Shown here: positions 10,307 through 22,189 of the stretch, piece after piece
Layout of the letters: every line of letters begins with the position of its first letter
Numbering within the stretch: the stretch's first letter is position 1
Assembly (NCBI GenBank): GCA_029582155.1
Contig: CM055899.1
Location: 54,641,853-54,705,852, forward strand
Reading direction: 5' to 3'
Length of the DNA stretch: 64,000 bases
From: Panopea generosa
Lineage: Eukaryota; Mollusca; Bivalvia; Adapedonta; Hiatellidae
The notes under the pieces: generated by a model
What the model was told of the DNA's origin: nothing
What the model saw: only the letters and a program-made list of their open reading frames with translations
Database searches by the model: none
Made by a program: the position numbers and the translations under genes

Positions 10307-13300
10307 TGTAAGGGGTAGTGAAATATATATCATTCCTCATGTAAGGGGTAGTGAAATGTATAAAATCCCTCATGTAAGGGGTAGTGAAATGTTATTATCC
10401 TTCATGTAACGGGTAGTGAAATGTATAGCATACCTCATGTAAGGGGTATTGAAATGTGTATAATCCCTCATGTAACGGGTAGTGAAATGTATAACATCCC
10501 TCAAGTAAGAGGTAGATAAATATGTATCATCCCTCGTGTAAGGGGAAGTGAAATGTATAGCATCCCTCATGTAAAGGGTAGTTAAATGTATAGCATCCCT
10601 TATGTAAGGGGTAGTGAAATATATAGCGTCCATCATGTTATGGGTAGTGAAATTTATAGCATCCCTCATGTAATGGGTAGTGAAATATATATAATTCCGC
10701 ATGTAACGGGTAGTGAAGTATATAAAATCCCTCATGTCAGGGGTATTGAAATGTGTATCATCCTTCATGTAAGGGATAGTGAAATGTATAGCATACCTCA
10801 TGTAAGGGGTAGTGAAATGTGTATCATCCCTCATGTAAGGGATAGTGAAATGTATAGCATCCCTCATGTAAGGAGTAGTGAACTATTTAGCATCTCTCAT
10901 GTAATAGGTATTAAAATGTGTGTCATCCCTCATGTAAGGGGTATTAAAATATGTATCATCCCTCCTGTAAGGGGTATTAAAATGTGTATCATCCCTCATG
11001 TAAGGGTTATTAAAATGTGTATCATCCCTCATGTAAGGGGTATTAAAAGTTGTATCATCCCTCATGTAAGGGGTAGTGAAATGTATAGCATCCCTCATGT
11101 AAGGGATAGTAAAATGTTTATCATCCTTCATGTAAGGGGTATAGAAATATATTGCGTCACTCATGTAAGGGGTACTGAAATGTGTAGCTTCCCTCATGCA
11201 AGTTAAGTGGTAGTGAAAGGTGTAACCTCCCCCATATGAAGGATAGTAAAATATATAGCATCCCTTTTGTAAGGAGTAGTGAAATATATAGCGTGCCTCG
11301 TGTAAGTGGTAGTGAAATTTGTACCATCCCTCATGTAAGGGGAAGTGAAATGTGTAGCATGCCTATTGTGAATGGCAGTAAAATGTGTAATATCCCTCAT
11401 GAGTTGAGGAGTGACCTATGTAGTATCCTTTATGTGAGCAGTAGTTAAGTAAATCATTAATTTGGTGTAAAGTGATATACGTTACATCACTCATGTGAGG
11501 GATAGCGAAAAGTGTAACATGTGTCATGGGAGGTGTAGTGAAATTTGTAACATCCAAAATTGAGAGGGGTAGTGAAATAGGTAACCTAACTAATGTCAGG
11601 GATTATGAAATGTGTAACACCGTTCATGTGAAGAGTAGTAAAATGTGTAGCATCCCTCATGTGAGTGATCGTGATAATGTGTAACAATTTTTATTTGGGG
11701 TATAGTGAAATATTTAACATCCCTTATATGATAGGTTGTGCAATTGGTAACATCCCTCATGTGAAAGGAAGTGAAATATGTAACATCCCTAATGTGAGTT
11801 GTACTTAAATGTGTAACGATTGGTTGTGAAATTTGTATTATCCTTCATCTGAGAGGTAGTGAAATGTATAATATTTTTCATGCGAAGGGTAGTAAATTAT
11901 GTAGAATCCCTAATGTGAGCGGTACTGAAATGTAACATTCCTCATGCCTTGGGATGGGGTTGAAACCTGTAGTATTCCTTTTGTGTGGTGAAGTGAAATG
12001 AATAAACGTCCTCATGTAAGGAATAGTCAAATGTGTAAGATACCTCATGTGTGAGATAATGAATGGTATAAGATCTTTCGTGTGAGTGGTAGTAAAATGT
12101 AACATACCTCATGTGAGGGATAGAGATATTTAAGTATTCACCATGTGTGAGATAGTGAAATGTATAATATCCCTCATGTGTGGGATAGTGTTATCTGCAA
12201 TATCCCTCATGTGATGAGTAGTGAAATGTGTAATATCCCTATCGTGGGGAGGGGGGTGAAATGTGTATTATTGTTCATGTGAGGGGTAATGTAATAAACA
12301 TCCCTCATTTGAGGTAGATTAAAATGCGTAACATTCCTCATGTGAGGGGAACTGAAATGTGTAATATCGCTTAGTTGCGGGAAAGTGAAATATGAAGCAT
12401 AGCTCATGTAAGGGGTATTAACGGTGTAATATCACTTATGTGAAGAGTGAGGAAATGTGTAACATCCATTATGTAAGAGGTAGTCAAGTGTGAAGCAATC
12501 CATATGTGCGTGGTAGTGAAATATGTAACATCTTTAATGTGAGGGGTAATAAAATGTGTTAAATCCTTTATGTGAGTGATGGTGACATATGTAACATTCC
12601 TCATATGGGGGGAAGTGAACTATCTAACATTTATCATGTGAAAGATAGTGAACGGTGTAACATCACTTATGTGATGAATAGTGAAATTTGTAATATCCCT
12701 CATGTGACAAATAGTGAAATTTTTAACATCCACCATGTGAGTGTTAGTGAAATGTGTAACATCCCTCTTTTGAGGGGTCGTGAAATGTGCAATATCGCTC
12801 ATGTGACAGAGAGTGACATTAGTAACATCCCTCATGTGAGGGGTTGTGAAATGTGTAATATCCCTGATTTGAGAGGTAGTCAAATTTGTAACGTCGCTCA
12901 TGTTAGAGATAGTGAGATGTGTAATATCTCAATGTTTGGGAAAGTGGAATGGTAACATCCCTCCTGTGAGGGGTAGTGAACTGTGTAACAACCCTCATGT
13001 AAGGGATAGTGAAAGGTGTAGCATCCCTAATGTTAGGATAGTAAAATATGTTCATAAATGTTTTTTGTTTATATCTCGTTACATGCCAAGACTTCTGTTT
13101 AAACCATTACTAGATTTAACTAAGTAGATAATGGTGCTGTTGTCTAAAATTGAATAATCTGATAGTGTTGTTGTAACTAATAAGCGGTTGATATGATGAC
13201 TCATTTACCATCAAAAGCAACCTATTATTGCAACAATCATAAATTATGTTAGCCACTTTGCATTTAAATTACATTCAATTTCACATATTTATTATATTTA

Positions 13301-13309
13301 ACATTTCAG

Positions 13310-13684
13310 AATGGCACAAAGGTACATGTTCGTCTTATTCCGCACGGCTCAGGTGACAGTCAGCCCTGCTATTTTATCCACCAAAACCATTACAAGCATA
13401 TGGAGGTGGAAGAACGTGGAGAGTGCATGGGTTCAAAACTTCGTGATAGAAGAGCAAATGAAATGGGACCACCTGAAACAAAAGACGACGTGAAAGCAAT
13501 CCTTGGTGACACGAAAGATACAGTTGAACCAATATACAAAACGCCGTGCGAGACACACATTGAAACTGATGAAAAAACGTCAGCAACAGCGTTGTTTGAC
13601 CTGACGGAAAAAAGACTTGAGATATATCGAAGTAACCCAAAACACAATGAAACCCCCTGTGTCGTTTTACCTTTTCTCTACTAA
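13310..13684 (+). CDS. Tan-like C45 Ntn-hydrolase, terminal exon
   Basis: This is the last exon, 124 codons plus a TAA stop at 13682-13684, joined in phase 0 to 6223. It supplies the conserved C-terminal part of the fold: HQNHYKHMEVEE near its start, then MGPPETKDDVKAILGDTKD, PIYKTP, SATALFDLTEKRLEIYRSNP and the final CVVLPFL. The block 'ILGDTKD..YPIY' followed by 'TA.A.FDL....L.VY..NP' and ending 'VLPL' is typical of animal C45/Tan-like proteins. Together the two exons give about 364 residues, so only a short N-terminal piece is missing compared with the roughly 390-residue family length. No stops or frameshifts are seen, so the gene looks functional. Confidence 0.85.
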   Translation, partial: NGTKVHVRLIPHGSGDSQPCYFIHQNHYKHMEVEERGECMGSKLRDRRANEMGPPETKDDVKAILGDTKDTVEPIYKTPCETHIETDEKTSATALFDLTEKRLEIYRSNPKHNETPCVVLPFLY

Positions 13685-13725
13685 CCTATTCTGTCAAATT
13701 GAAAGGCACCAACAAACAGTGAGGT

Positions 13726-13731
13726 AATAAA
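13726..13731 (+). terminator. Polyadenylation signal AATAAA
   Basis: A canonical AATAAA begins 42 bases after the Tan-like stop codon; the cleavage site is expected about 15-25 bases on. Confidence 0.6.
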
Positions 13732-13929
13732 TGAGTATGAACATTTGCACGTTATCTTTTAATCATAGTTCGTTTACCACTTTATATAACAGCATATCTG
13801 GACACTCATTTTTTAATTGAGTTTCACCTCTCTTCAATTTGTCCCAGCCTAAGTATTTTGACACCACTAGATACAAAGTATATGGGGGCTATATAAGAAT
13901 CACGCTCGTTGATCGGTCGGTCGATCGAC

Positions 13930-14300
13930 CCTTCGGTCTGTAGACAATTTTTGTGATCGTTATTTCTCACCAACCATTGATCAGAAATTAATGAAACATT
14001 ACAAGGGTGACTGGTTCTAAGCATAGTTGCTCCCATTGTTGGCATGTTGCGCGATAATATTTGTCCAATGGGTTATGGCCTTTTGAATGTTTTATACATA
14101 TGTTTTGTGGTCGCTATTTCTTGGCAACCATCGGCTGGAACTCAAGTGATTGAAACGCCACAAGAGTAAATGGTACTAAGCCTAGTTGTGTATATCGTTG
14201 GCATGTTGCGCGCAAATAAATTTTCAGACATTTTTTGTTGTCGCTATTTCTCGACAACCATTGGCTGGAATTCGATAACACTTCATAAATATTTATTTTA
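13930..14300 (+). repeat. Three diverged tandem units, about 125-160 bp
   Basis: The word GTCGCTATTTCTTGGCAACC (variants GATCGTTATTTCTCACCAAC and GTCGCTATTTCTCGACAACC) followed by CATTGGCTGGAA recurs at about 13953, 14110 and 14241. GTTGGCATGTTGCGCG occurs at about 14038 and 14197. Confidence 0.8.
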
Positions 14301-14945
14301 TAGTACAACTGGGGAACCATCTGTTCTAATTACATGCATAAGTCACTGTGGTCTAAATGACATTTCATGACTAAGGTCGTTAGTTTGACCCCAACTCGGT
14401 CAAAGTAAACCAGTTATCTGCATAATATATATTGAAAGACGATGGTTCAACTCATATTTATTATGACTTCTTCCTCCACAAATATAACATTGATGCCGTA
14501 TATAACCAGACATGTGATATAAATGCCGTTAAATTCCATTTAAACGAGTATAATTGCACTTCAGTAGTGCAACAAGTCAGACGTTTCCTTAGTGTACTTG
14601 AAATCCTGTTTTTCTGTTCAACACTAAATAAATAATCAACGACAGTTCTTGAGATGCAACCCATTACTCAAACTGTCATTACATTACTATCTATAAAGTG
14701 GTTTTAATACGAGTTCTGGTTTTACTATATTCAAAGAGGATTTAATTTGTATCATCATTTAGGAGTAGCAGTTTATTTTTGGAGTCTAAAAATGCTTTAA
14801 TGGAAATGGAAATGTTCTTATTTGAGTTTCTCTTAATATCGTCGATGGTAAAACAGTTGTCAATAATCTGTCGTATGAAAGTAAGTGCCAATGCTGCTAT
14901 TTTAGAGTAACCGTTAAGTGACCGTTATGTCCGTTGGAACATTAC
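14301..14945. other. Gene-free spacer
   Basis: No gene, RNA or recognisable element seen; short opposing open frames around 14432-14664 have no family character. Confidence 0.5.
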
Positions 14946-14949
14946 AACA

Positions 14950-15840
14950 CATTACATATTATATGTCCGGTACATTGCACAATCCGTTTCCAACACATAA
15001 CATTTTCAATATATTACACATAACATTTGCAATACATTATAAATAACATTTCCAACACATAACATTGTCAACATATTACACATAACATTTGCAATACATT
15101 ATAAATTACATTTCAAACACATAACATCTTCAACATATTACACATAACATTTGCAATACATTATACATTACCGTTCAAACACATAACCTTTCCAACATAT
15201 TACACATAACGTTTGCAATACATTATTTATTATATTTCCAACATGTAACATTTTCAACATATTACACATAACATTAACAATACATTATAAATTACATTTT
15301 CAACACATAACATTTTCAACATATTACACATAACGTTTGCAATACATTATAAATTACATTTTCAACACATAACATTTTCAACAGATTACACATAACATTT
15401 GCTATAAATTATAAATTACATTTCAAACACATAACATGTCCAATATATTACACATACCATAAGCAAAACATTATAAATTACATTTCAAATACATAACATG
15501 TCCAACATATTACACATAACATTTGCAATACATTATAAATTACAATTCCAACACATAACATGTCCAATATAGTACACATACCATTAGCAATACATTATAA
15601 ATTACATTTCAAATACATAACATGTCCAACATATTTCACATAACATTTGCAATACATTATAAATTACATTTCCAACACATAACATTTTCACCATATTTCA
15701 CATAACATTTGCAATACATTATAAATTACATTTCCAACACATAACCTTTTCAACATATTTCACATAACATTTGCAATACATTATAAATTACATTTTCGAC
15801 ACATTACATTTTCAGCAAATAAAACATTACATTTTCAACA
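14950..15840 (+). repeat. 62-bp AT-rich minisatellite, about 14 units
   Basis: AACATTTGCAATACATTATA recurs at 15022, 15084 and 15146 and on to about 15765 at 62-bp spacing, separated by AATTACATTTCAAACACATA and CAACATATTACACAT. Units differ at few positions. Confidence 0.95.
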
Positions 15841-16465
15841 GACCACAGAACTATCAACAGGTTGTTGAACGGTCATTTGGAAGTGTGTAGAGTTAGGGAT
15901 AAATGAGGTCCTTTCAAATAAGAACAAAATCAACCGTGTCGGTGCTTCGGTGAAGTTATTTTTTTTTTTATCTTTTACTATTTTATTTCTCATTATACAC
16001 ATACATATATGTACAAAGCAACATATTGTCCAAAACATATTAGAAGAAGATTAGAGTAAACTATTATACTATACTGACATGTTGAGATTTACAACTTTTA
16101 TAATAGCAAGTACATTCAGACTATCTTTATATATTCTTATAATGAATATTTAAACTGTTCACAATAATGAAATTTCTTTCTAATAATAAGTTATTAATTA
16201 AAAAAAAACACAGCAAAAAACTCAACAACAAACAAACAACATAGTAATTATTTGTTTGTTTTGCATTCTACTTATATATTTACTTTCTTTTAATGAGACA
16301 ATGCCACAATGTGTTAAATAAATAATAAATATTTCTATGTGTAAATTGAAAAATAAGTTCGCTTAAATAGAGTGTAAAGAAAGAGTAGTAGATAGGAGTA
16401 GGAGGGTTAAGATAAAGAGAAGAAGAAATTAACACTCTAAGCCTGGAATCAGAATGTTGATGTCA

Positions 16466-16975
16466 TTAATTTAGTTGTAATTTGTCCCATTTGCCGTTAT
16501 GCTGTCCAAGTTTTTCTTTTGCTTTGCTATTGCTATTATTCTTTCTATATTTTCTATGTATTTTAAATATTTTTTTAAAATTATTAAACATGGGAATTGT
16601 TTTTGCATATTTGTTTTTGTAAATGAAATATTTAGCATATATCAATATAGTATTTAACAAATTTGAATAACTGTTCCATTCAGTACAACCAAGAGATATT
16701 ACCATGTAATTTAACTTTATTGTTAACTGGTTTTCATTAAGATGTACTTCAAGATATGTCCAGAAGGGTCTAGAAAACTGACATTCCCAAAATAGGTGTA
16801 TGTTTGTTTCAACGTGCATAGCACAAAATTCACATAAACTTGTATTACATATGTTGCATTTATACAGAAATTTGTTGTTAGGTATAATTCGCATTATATA
16901 TTTGTACTGGAAAGCGCGTAATTTTGTAAGGTGTGTACAGCTTTTCAGTTTATGTTCGCATCTTCTTATTCCCAT
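16466..16975 (-). pseudogene. LINE C-terminal Cys/His knuckle region
   Basis: Contains FLYKCNICNTSLCEFCAM, then HVETNIHLFWECQFSRPFWT, the CxxC...H....C pattern at the C-terminus of L1/Tx1 LINE proteins, and ends with a basic, asparagine-rich tail. It lies between the thumb fragment and the putative poly(A) end on the same strand. Confidence 0.8.
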
Positions 16976-17365
16976 TTAATATGAGGTTTGATTATAATTT
17001 TTTTTCGTATGTTTCTTAGTTGTCTATTATATAAAAGTTTATTTGGACTTTTAAGGTTTCTGATTTGTTGCAATAAATTTATTTCTTCATTATTGTCAGC
17101 TATATTGTTTGCTTTTAAATTTTGTTTCTATACCGTTGGAATGCTTTCAATTAGAGTATAATATTTTAAAAAATCTGAATTATTTAGTAGGTAATTTGCT
17201 TTAACAAATTAAAAAGTATAGAATGTTTTTTGTCTACTATCAAATAGTTGTTTGATGTACTTGATACCTTTTGAATGCCATTCTTTATAAAATAAAGTTT
17301 TGTTTTTGTTTTTTATGAACGAATTGTTCCATAATATCTGGTTGTTTAATGTTTCTGGTTTATTT

Positions 17366-17857
17366 TCAAAATTTATACTTGACCATGATTGTTATATTTC
17401 TAATAAAAAAACTGGGAATCTTGTGGTTTTGTGTTTTAGAATATTCATACTCATTTGAATTACATTCAAATATTAATTGTCCCCCTAACTTTTCTAATTT
17501 GTTAATGTATATATGTTTCCAATCCCCATCATTTTCATTATCTATTATTCTTTTGACCCATCCCGTTTTTATTGATTTTATAAACATATTTACATCGATC
17601 ATTTTTAGACCCCCATTTTCGTAGTCTTGTATAATGGGTTTTCGACTAATTTTGTCAGGTTTACTGTCCCATAAATAATCATACATACTTTTATTGATTA
17701 CATTAATTAATTCTGGCTTTGGAAATTCTAAGACTGTAAGAGGGTATATAAGTTTTGGTAGTGCAAATGTTTTGATAACAGTTATTTTTCCAATTATTGA
17801 TAAATTGAGTCTCTTCCACCTTTTTAAACTGTTTGAAAACTCTTGTATTTTTTGCAT
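17366..17857 (-). pseudogene. LINE RT thumb and C-terminal region
   Basis: Starts in the thumb with WKRLNLSIIGKITVIKTFAL, the conserved 'W..R.LS..GKI.VIK' helix, followed by PKLIYPLTVL, DYLWDSKPDKISR and GGLKMIDVNMFIKSIKTGWV. The block is typical of the region after the FADD motif of L1/Tx1 LINEs. It ends at a stop where the frame should continue to the Cys/His knuckle. Confidence 0.8.
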
Positions 17858-18076
17858 AAATTCAATTCATGATATTTACTTCTGTCATTTGAAAAAACAA
17901 TTCCCAATGTGGATAAACATTTTGATGTCCATATAAATTTATTGTTAGTACCAAATGTTTCAGTAGAATTTTTTAGTGATCCCGATCTTAATATAACAGA
18001 TTTTTATTATTTAATTTTAAGCCAGATACTTTACTAAAATCATTTAGTTTTTTATCAAAGATGTAAACGTTCCATA

Positions 18077-18814
18077 TTACCCATCCAACATAAATGTTGC
18101 ATCATCTGCAAATGCTGTATTTTTTATTTCTCTATTATATAGATTTATACCCTTTATATATTTATCTGCTTTCACAGACTTATATAAAATTTCTATAATT
18201 AGTATAAATAAATATGGTGACAGTGGACATCCTTGTCGTACTCCTCTATTTATGTCGAAGAACTCGGACATGTGTCCGTTATTAACTACACTACTTTGTG
18301 CATCATTGTAAAAAAGTTTAATCCAATTTATAAAAGAATTACCAAAGTTAAAATATTCAAGAGCTTAAAAAATAAAATTATGATCTATACTATCGAATGC
18401 CTTTTCAAAATCGGCAAAAAATATAAGTCCTGGTTTGTCTTCGTCATTTAAATATTCTATTACTTCAAAGATAGTTCGAATGTTTTCGCCAATATATCTT
18501 CCTTTTAAAAAACCTGTTTGACTATTAATGAAAAGTTTATTTAAAACATTTTTCATTCTATTTGCTATAGTCTTTGTAGTTTTTTTATAATCAATATTAA
18601 GTAAACTTATTGGTCTCCAGTTGCCTAATGATGTTAAATCTTTATCTTTCTTAGGTATAAGAGAAATTATACCTTGTGTTTGAATTGTTGTTAATGATTT
18701 TTTTTCGTATGAATAATTTATATAGTTAACGTAATAGTCTTTAATTGTATTCCAAAATATTTTATAAAATTCAGCTGTAATGCCATCTGATCCTGGACTT
18801 TTACCATTTTTCAT
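18077..18814 (-). pseudogene. LINE reverse transcriptase, one frameshift
   Basis: The first part (18814-18365) has NGKSPGSDGITAEFYKIFW, LGNWRPISLLNIDYK, TGFLKGRYIGENIRT and FADFEKAFDSIDH, which carries the first catalytic Asp. The second part (18271-18077), in another frame, has RGVRQGCPLSPYLFIL and the catalytic FADDA. All three active-site Asp residues are present, so the damage is mainly a frameshift between 18365 and 18271, where the palm/fingers link should be. This enzyme copies LINE RNA at the nicked target. Confidence 0.9.
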
Positions 18815-19247
18815 TTCTTTGAGAGCTGTTAAACATTCTGTTTCATTAATAAAACCTTCACATGAACTCTTTTCACCTCGTCCAAAAGTGTATTATTTAT
18901 TTGTGTTAAAAACGAGTTATCACTAGATATTGTGGTATCTTTACTGTATAATGTTCTATAGAATGATTTAGTTTCCTCTAAAACATATTTGAGTTAGTTA
19001 TCTCTCTATCATTTTATACTAGTCTTTTTATAGTTTTATTTTCTGATCTTTTCTTTTCTAAATTACTAAAATACTTTGTATTTTTTTCTGCCCCTTCTAT
19101 CCATTCTGCTTTTGCTCTAAGTAAAATTCCCTTTGTTTGTGTTTTGATAATTTCTTCTTATTCAGCTTTCTTTTCTTTTATATTATTTAAAATTGTCATA
19201 TTGTTTTGATTATTGTAAATTTTTTTTCTAAATTATCAATATCAGTT

Positions 19248-19484
19248 TTAAGTTTCATTTCTTATTTTACTGTTTTCTTTTTTTTTCGCGGATGTGTATT
19301 TAATAGTTTCATTCCTTATTGTACCCTTAATAATTTCCCATAACGTGCTAGGATTAGCTTCTTTATTAATATCTGTTATTTCTTGTATTGAATATTTTAT
19401 TTTATCCTGATAATCCTCTTCTAGAATAATACTATTATTGAGTTTAAAAAATCCTGGTCCTCTAGCTTGAGTATCCACATTCAT
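19248..19484 (-). pseudogene. LINE endonuclease-RT linker fragment
   Basis: Contains RGPGFFKLNNSIILEEDYQD and STLWEIIKGTIRNETIKYTS, the 'RG.G.WK.N..LL.D..Y...I' and 'W...K..I...TI.YS' signature found between endonuclease and reverse transcriptase in L1/Tx1 LINEs. It sits between the two catalytic domains in the expected order and on the same strand. Confidence 0.8.
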
Positions 19485-19693
19485 ATTAAAATAAACTAAC
19501 GAATGATATGACCGTAAACCCGTTGTAATTTTACATTCTGTAATTGCATTTACTAAGTTATTTGAAACTAGGAAGAAGTCCAGCCTGCAAAATATTGGCG
19601 GTTTGTGGTTGGAGTGCCACGTATAATGTTTTGTATTTGGATTTAAAATTCTCCATATATCATTTATATCGTTATTTTGTATTATATTATTTA

Positions 19694-20211
19694 TTATATC
19701 CCTATTTTTCTTGTTGTTAGTTTTATTTCCATTTTTTTATCTTTATCAATGTCGATAATAGTATTAAAATCCCCACCTATAATTAAAGTATCACTATCAT
19801 TTGAAATAATAAAATCTTCTATTTGTGTAAGAAATGTAGTTTGTTCTGTTGCATTTTTTGGTGCATAAACATTTAAAAATACATAATCTTTTTCATTTAT
19901 ATTAATTTTAGGTGATTGCATTCTACCGTCTATAATATTATTATATTCTTTTACTGTAGATGCAAAATTTGAGTTGACAAGGATGCCCACACCAGTGCTA
20001 TTCCTACTGTTTCCACTTAAAAATAGATCATCTCCCCACTCTTTTTTCCAATTGCTATATGATATTTCTTCACAGTGTATCTCTTGTAAAAAATAGAGTA
20101 TTTATTCAATTTTAACCAATGAAATAATTGTTGTCTTTTGGATGGGTCACTTAAACCTTTTACATTAAATGTGAAACTTTTACACTCATTACGACGTTTG
20201 GGGAAAATCAC
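19694..20211 (-). pseudogene. LINE endonuclease domain, frameshifted
   Basis: Two pieces in different frames. The first (20211-20017) has CKSFTFNVKGLSDPSKRQQL and LFHWLKLNKYSIF, the opening strand of an exonuclease-endonuclease-phosphatase fold. The second (19990-19694) has GILVNSNFA, FLNVYAPKN and LIIGGDFNTIID, which includes the catalytic GGDFN. The usual LQETH metal-binding stretch lies at the decayed junction and reads FYKRYTV. This domain nicks target DNA for target-primed reverse transcription. The break means this copy is inactive. Confidence 0.85.
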
Positions 20212-20220
20212 TATAATATT

Positions 20221-21590
20221 CCATTCTGTTGCAAACTAAGAGTGTAAGTGAGAAGAAGGAATATAATGAGATATAACAAGTAGTACGAGTGTTGATGATC
20301 ATACAAACAATAGAACAAAAAAAAATTTTCATCACAAAAGTCAAAATATTTACAAAGGTACGCCGCAATTATAAACAACTAATTGATTTCAAACATGTTT
20401 TGCAAAATATTCTTGTCAACATAATAAGTATCAACATTTTTGAATATTATTGTTTTGTTGTATGAGTAGAAATAACATTTATCTGATATTTTGATCTATA
20501 AATATTTTTCGTCTTCATTTTGTCAAAAAAAATAAATTAAATATATATTATGAACAGAAAACTACAATGCATTAAATAGCGTGTCTAAAAACAAAAACTA
20601 TTGTTTGTTCTAAATAATGAACGAATATACTTTGACATAATATTGAGTACCAATCAGAATGGTTTAACAAGACTATTTGTTACAAAAATATTTTTAGTAA
20701 CTTTCTTCGTCGTTATATTTCACATTACAGCTATATGACATGTAACTCAACTTTTCACTCGCATACTTATGTATATTATTTATACACTTAAAGTTGCATT
20801 TATTACAAGATTAGTCATACCATTCCAAACCATTGTTACGCAGTCTTGAATATAATAAAGCATGTCTATGTTAAAAGGTGCAACAATACAATAATATATG
20901 AGAACTGTAATAAACTATGTGACTGTGTCATTTGTATATCAGTTATAAATATCATACCAATTTTATTTGTTATGCAAAATATGGTTTATCTGTTGCCCTT
21001 ATAACAATATCTTGTAATTTTTGTTATGCAAAATAATGATTTTCACTTTTGCCTTTATAGTCATGTATGGTAATAGATTGCCATCTATGTATGCATGCAT
21101 TCTATCAACACACGTTATTAAACAATATTCAGTGTCGCCATACTATGGTTAAATTCACTCAATATCCAAGATTTGTTCAATATTACTGTTTGTTTCCATT
21201 TGATAATAATTACTTAAAGGTGATCAAAACAGTCATATATCATATACATATTATAGTATACTTCCCTCAAACTTCTTATAGCTTTATACTATGTTTTCTT
21301 ATTAAGCTTCGCTTTAAACAACCTTTTGACACAATTATAAACTCATGTCCGATTAAGACTGTCCTTATACACTATAGAACGAAAGATGTGCATAAGAATA
21401 AGTTTCACTTTTATATTGATGTAAATATATTATTGTAAATTATTAGGTTAAAAAACTCCCTTATATTACCCTTATATACGAAAACAGATTCGAAACTCAT
21501 ATAAAAATAAAAAAGGAATGTTTTAATACGTTTTGTGTTTTCTATTTGTCATATTGTGTACATTCATCTTCATACACCCACAAATACACA
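20221..21590. other. Gene-free AT-rich stretch, possible LINE 5' region
   Basis: No ORF1, gene or RNA recognised. Some of it may be the 5' untranslated part of the LINE. Confidence 0.45.
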
Positions 21591-21673
21591 AAATACATAT
21601 ATATATACATGTTATATACATATATACATATATGCATACATACATAGAAACATACATACATACTCATGCACAA

Positions 21674-21739
<66 letters not shown>

Positions 21740-21752
21740 TTACATAAATACA

Positions 21753-21784
<32 letters not shown>

Positions 21785-21789
21785 CATAC

Positions 21790-21862
<73 letters not shown>
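21590..21862. repeat. Compound microsatellite (CA)n-(CATA)n-(TA)n
   Basis: (CA) about 21676-21737, (CATA) about 21748-21797, (TA) about 21795-21860. Open frames of HTHTHT and YIYIYI type are products of the repeat. Confidence 0.98.
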
Positions 21863-21863
<1 letters not shown>

Positions 21864-22189
21864 ACATATGGTCTTTTGTGGGGTCTTTGAATTACACCTT
21901 GGTGTGGGGTTTCTTCAAGGGCCCACATTTTCTATATATAACGGATATATATAGCCCTTATAAGCTAGTATCGTACAGGAATGCTGATGCCCCACAGGAT
22001 ATACATATTTCCTTATATATATAGACCACATAAATGCTTTTATGGCTTCTGTTACAAATTTCAACAGTTATATAGCGATTAATGACTCAGATTGTGCTCA
22101 AGTTTTAACATTTTTATGTTGCAAATGAACCCAAAACTTCATAGCTTGTATGTTTACAAGCAAAATCAAAATCAAAATTATTAACTTTA

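Larger units (their letters stand above)
6641..13042 (+). repeat. 33-bp minisatellite, about 180 units
   Basis: The unit is 33 bp; its halves read GTAGTGAAATGTATAGCATC and CCTCATGTAAGGG. Central units (about 7270-11330) are very similar and have CATGTAAGGGG, while both margins (6641-7200 and 11340-13042) are more diverged and have CATGTGAGGGG. Because 33 is a multiple of three and the unit lacks stops in some frames, long frames appear on both strands with an 11-residue period (VRGSEMYxIPH on plus, MRDxIHFTTPY on minus). They are not genes. A roughly 1-kb block is duplicated inside the array, and a 539-bp element interrupts it. Confidence 0.95.
6224..13309 (+). other. 7.1-kb intron of the Tan-like gene
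   Basis: It is bounded by GTACGT at 6224 and a TTTAACATTTCAG acceptor ending at 13309; the reading frame is phase 0 on both sides. It holds a SINE just after the donor, the 33-bp minisatellite and a 539-bp insertion. About 270 bp of ordinary AT-rich sequence precede the acceptor. Confidence 0.8.
15955..20220 (-). mobile_element. Decayed L1/Tx1-type LINE, minus strand
   Basis: On the minus strand this stretch carries, in order, an apurinic-type endonuclease (about 20211-19690), a linker (19484-19248), reverse transcriptase (18814-18077), the thumb region (17857-17366) and a C-terminal Cys/His knuckle (about 16900-16780). A T-run at 15959-15969 would be the poly(A) tail, placing the 3' end beside the 62-bp array. 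Several stops and frameshifts break the frame. No ORF1 is recognised upstream. The group is inferred from the order of domains and the CxxC...H....C tail. Confidence 0.85.

Noticed and set aside
6909-11448. Many long frames on both strands with 11-residue periods
   Set aside because: They follow the 33-bp unit, occur on both strands at once, and lie in an intron.
6641-13042. CRISPR array
   Set aside because: Units are contiguous with no unique spacers, and the context is a spliced animal gene.
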